Shown here in pieces: positions 4,504 to 5,559 of a DNA stretch of 5,559 nt. The notes under the pieces were generated by a model. That model was not told where the DNA came from. It searched no databases and saw only the letters and a program-made list of their open reading frames with translations. This DNA comes from Thermoplasmata archaeon M9B2D (lineage in GTDB: Archaea; Thermoplasmatota; E2; DHVEG-1). Position numbers and translations under genes: made by a program. The stretch lies in contig MUGD01000133.1 in assembly GCA_002900555.1 (NCBI GenBank), positions 1-5,559 of the forward strand, written 5' to 3'. Each line of letters opens with the position of its first letter. Position 1 is the stretch's first letter.

Positions 4504-5559
4504 CTAACCAGATGCTTTTGCCTTTTTTAACCACCAGTATATGATAACAATGGCTGCTAATCCTCCGACGAGTAAGAATGGTTCTAAGCCTACGGATAGT
4601 CCACTACTCTCTCCAATTTCCAGAATAACAAACCCGTTTTCTTGATCCGTCATATAGATTAGATTACCAACCACTTCAATCCGGTTAGGTTTGCCGCCAT
4701 CAAAGTAACGAGCCACTTCGGTAATCTGAGCCGGATTTTGAATATCTAGAAGCAGTAGTCCCAATTCAAGATCACAAAGAAAGGCAAGATTGCGTTCAGT
4801 GTCAATGTGAACAGAAAAGGCGCTCAGACTCTCATTGAATTCTGCTAACACTCTGATGTTTGATATATCGCTAATATTGAGCACTTTAAAGCTCTTATCC
4901 CAATAGCTTAGAAAAGCTCTATCTCCTATGATTTCAAGGTCTCCTAATTCTGCATTACTAGTTGATTCTCCTTCGTACTGTCCAAGTTGTATTGGATTTG
5001 TATGGTTGCTAATGTCAAAAACAGTGAATCCCGCATAACTCGTCGTCAAAAATGCGAGATTTTCCACAATTTCAATGTCCGTCGCGTCGCCAATTGTAGT
5101 GTGATTTCCTAATAAAATAGGTTCAGTAGGATCTGTGACATTAACAACCGTTAGTCTGTCCCCACTACCCATGAACCCATTTGCCACAAAAGCAGTGTTT
5201 CCTATTACTTCTACATCCCATGCATAATCACCAGTATACTGACTTAGAACAATAGGGCTAGAGATATTCTCGAAGTCGATTATCTTGAGTCCACCACGAC
5301 CATCGCCTATGAACATTAGATTTTCCTGCATGAAAAGTTGATGTGCATAGTAATCCAAAGAAGAAGATACATTTGCTATCTCAATTGGATTACCTGGGTC
5401 GCTAACATCAAAGGTCTTCACCCCAGAATAGCCACATGTAATATAGGTGATGTTGCTGCTGGTATCTACCCATACGTCGTAGGCATCTCCAGTTTCAATC
5501 TGTGCGATTTTTGTTATCATAATTTGATTCGCGCTAGCTATCGGCACGCAACAACCAAG
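4504..5559 (-). CDS. Secreted, membrane-anchored LVIVD-repeat seven-bladed beta-propeller, 5' truncated
   Basis: The frame is open to the window edge. The edge residues L-G-C-C-V-P-I-A-S-A-N-Q look like the end of a signal peptide with an A-S-A cleavage site, so the GTG at 5545-5547 is not the likely start. Seven LVIVD-type repeats follow, beginning (counting that GTG as residue 1) near 20, 64, 107, 153, 198, 241 and 285. Each has a 'trait' strand, a G-x-x-(A/M)-F/Y-V strand and a hydrophobic-D-(V/I) strand followed by an x-x-P-I stretch. The M-I-T-K-I-A-Q-I strand at 10-17 could close the ring with the last blade. Eight N-x-S/T sequons (N32, 59, 94, 136, 148, 181, 224, 238) suit an exported glycoprotein. 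A membrane helix at about 322-340 and a basic K-K-A-K tail anchor it with the propeller outside the cell. LVIVD domains are generally binding or scaffolding modules; the ligand is unknown. It converges on the winged-helix gene. Confidence 0.85.
   Translation of the reverse strand, partial: LGCCVPIASANQIMITKIAQIETGDAYDVWVDTSSNITYITCGYSGVKTFDVSDPGNPIEIANVSSSLDYYAHQLFMQENLMFIGDGRGGLKIIDFENISSPIVLSQYTGDYAWDVEVIGNTAFVANGFMGSGDRLTVVNVTDPTEPILLGNHTTIGDATDIEIVENLAFLTTSYAGFTVFDISNHTNPIQLGQYEGESTSNAELGDLEIIGDRAFLSYWDKSFKVLNISDISNIRVLAEFNESLSAFSVHIDTERNLAFLCDLELGLLLLDIQNPAQITEVARYFDGGKPNRIEVVGNLIYMTDQENGFVILEIGESSGLSVGLEPFLLVGGLAAIVIIYWWLKKAKASG

Overview
The window looks archaeal. It has TATA-like boxes about 25-28 nt ahead of transcript or gene starts, a mix of Shine-Dalgarno-led and apparently leaderless genes, and a secreted LVIVD-repeat beta-propeller with eight N-glycosylation sequons and a C-terminal membrane anchor. 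Base composition is moderately AT-rich by eye. The propeller architecture, the ClbS/DfsB-like protein and the three-cysteine LarE together suggest an Asgard-type archaeon such as a Thorarchaeota relative. That placement is inference, because no rRNA or other marker gene is present.

Layout from left to right: (1) the 3' part of a plus-strand ClbS/DfsB-like (DinB-fold) four-helix-bundle gene, cut by the window start; (2) converging on it, a minus-strand gene for a 66-residue two-helix membrane protein, followed by a hairpin-plus-T-tract terminator; (3) a minus-strand LarE-type sulfur transferase; (4) a minus-strand YdeI/OmdA-family protein with an N-terminal DUF1801-like domain; (5) divergent from it, a plus-strand alpha/beta-hydrolase (Esterase_D/COG2819 type) with a C-terminal TPR-like tail; (6) a 253-bp gap holding a GC-rich, foldable segment, a small inverted repeat and a strong TATA box; (7) a 63-residue winged-helix regulator, probably leaderless from a GTG codon; (8) converging on it, the minus-strand LVIVD propeller gene, whose signal-peptide-coding 5' end lies beyond the window.

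The genes do not form an evident operon. The three minus-strand genes in the left half are separated by 204 and 186 bp, and the two best-defined ones have their own ribosome binding sites. LarE appears without LarB or LarC nearby, so the pathway is either completed elsewhere or the protein thiolates something else. Most of the window is ordinary chromosomal sequence made of known families. The least explained parts are the GC-rich segment at 4053-4126, the possible operator next to the winged-helix gene, and the small membrane protein. I see no mobile element, CRISPR array, tRNA or rRNA gene.
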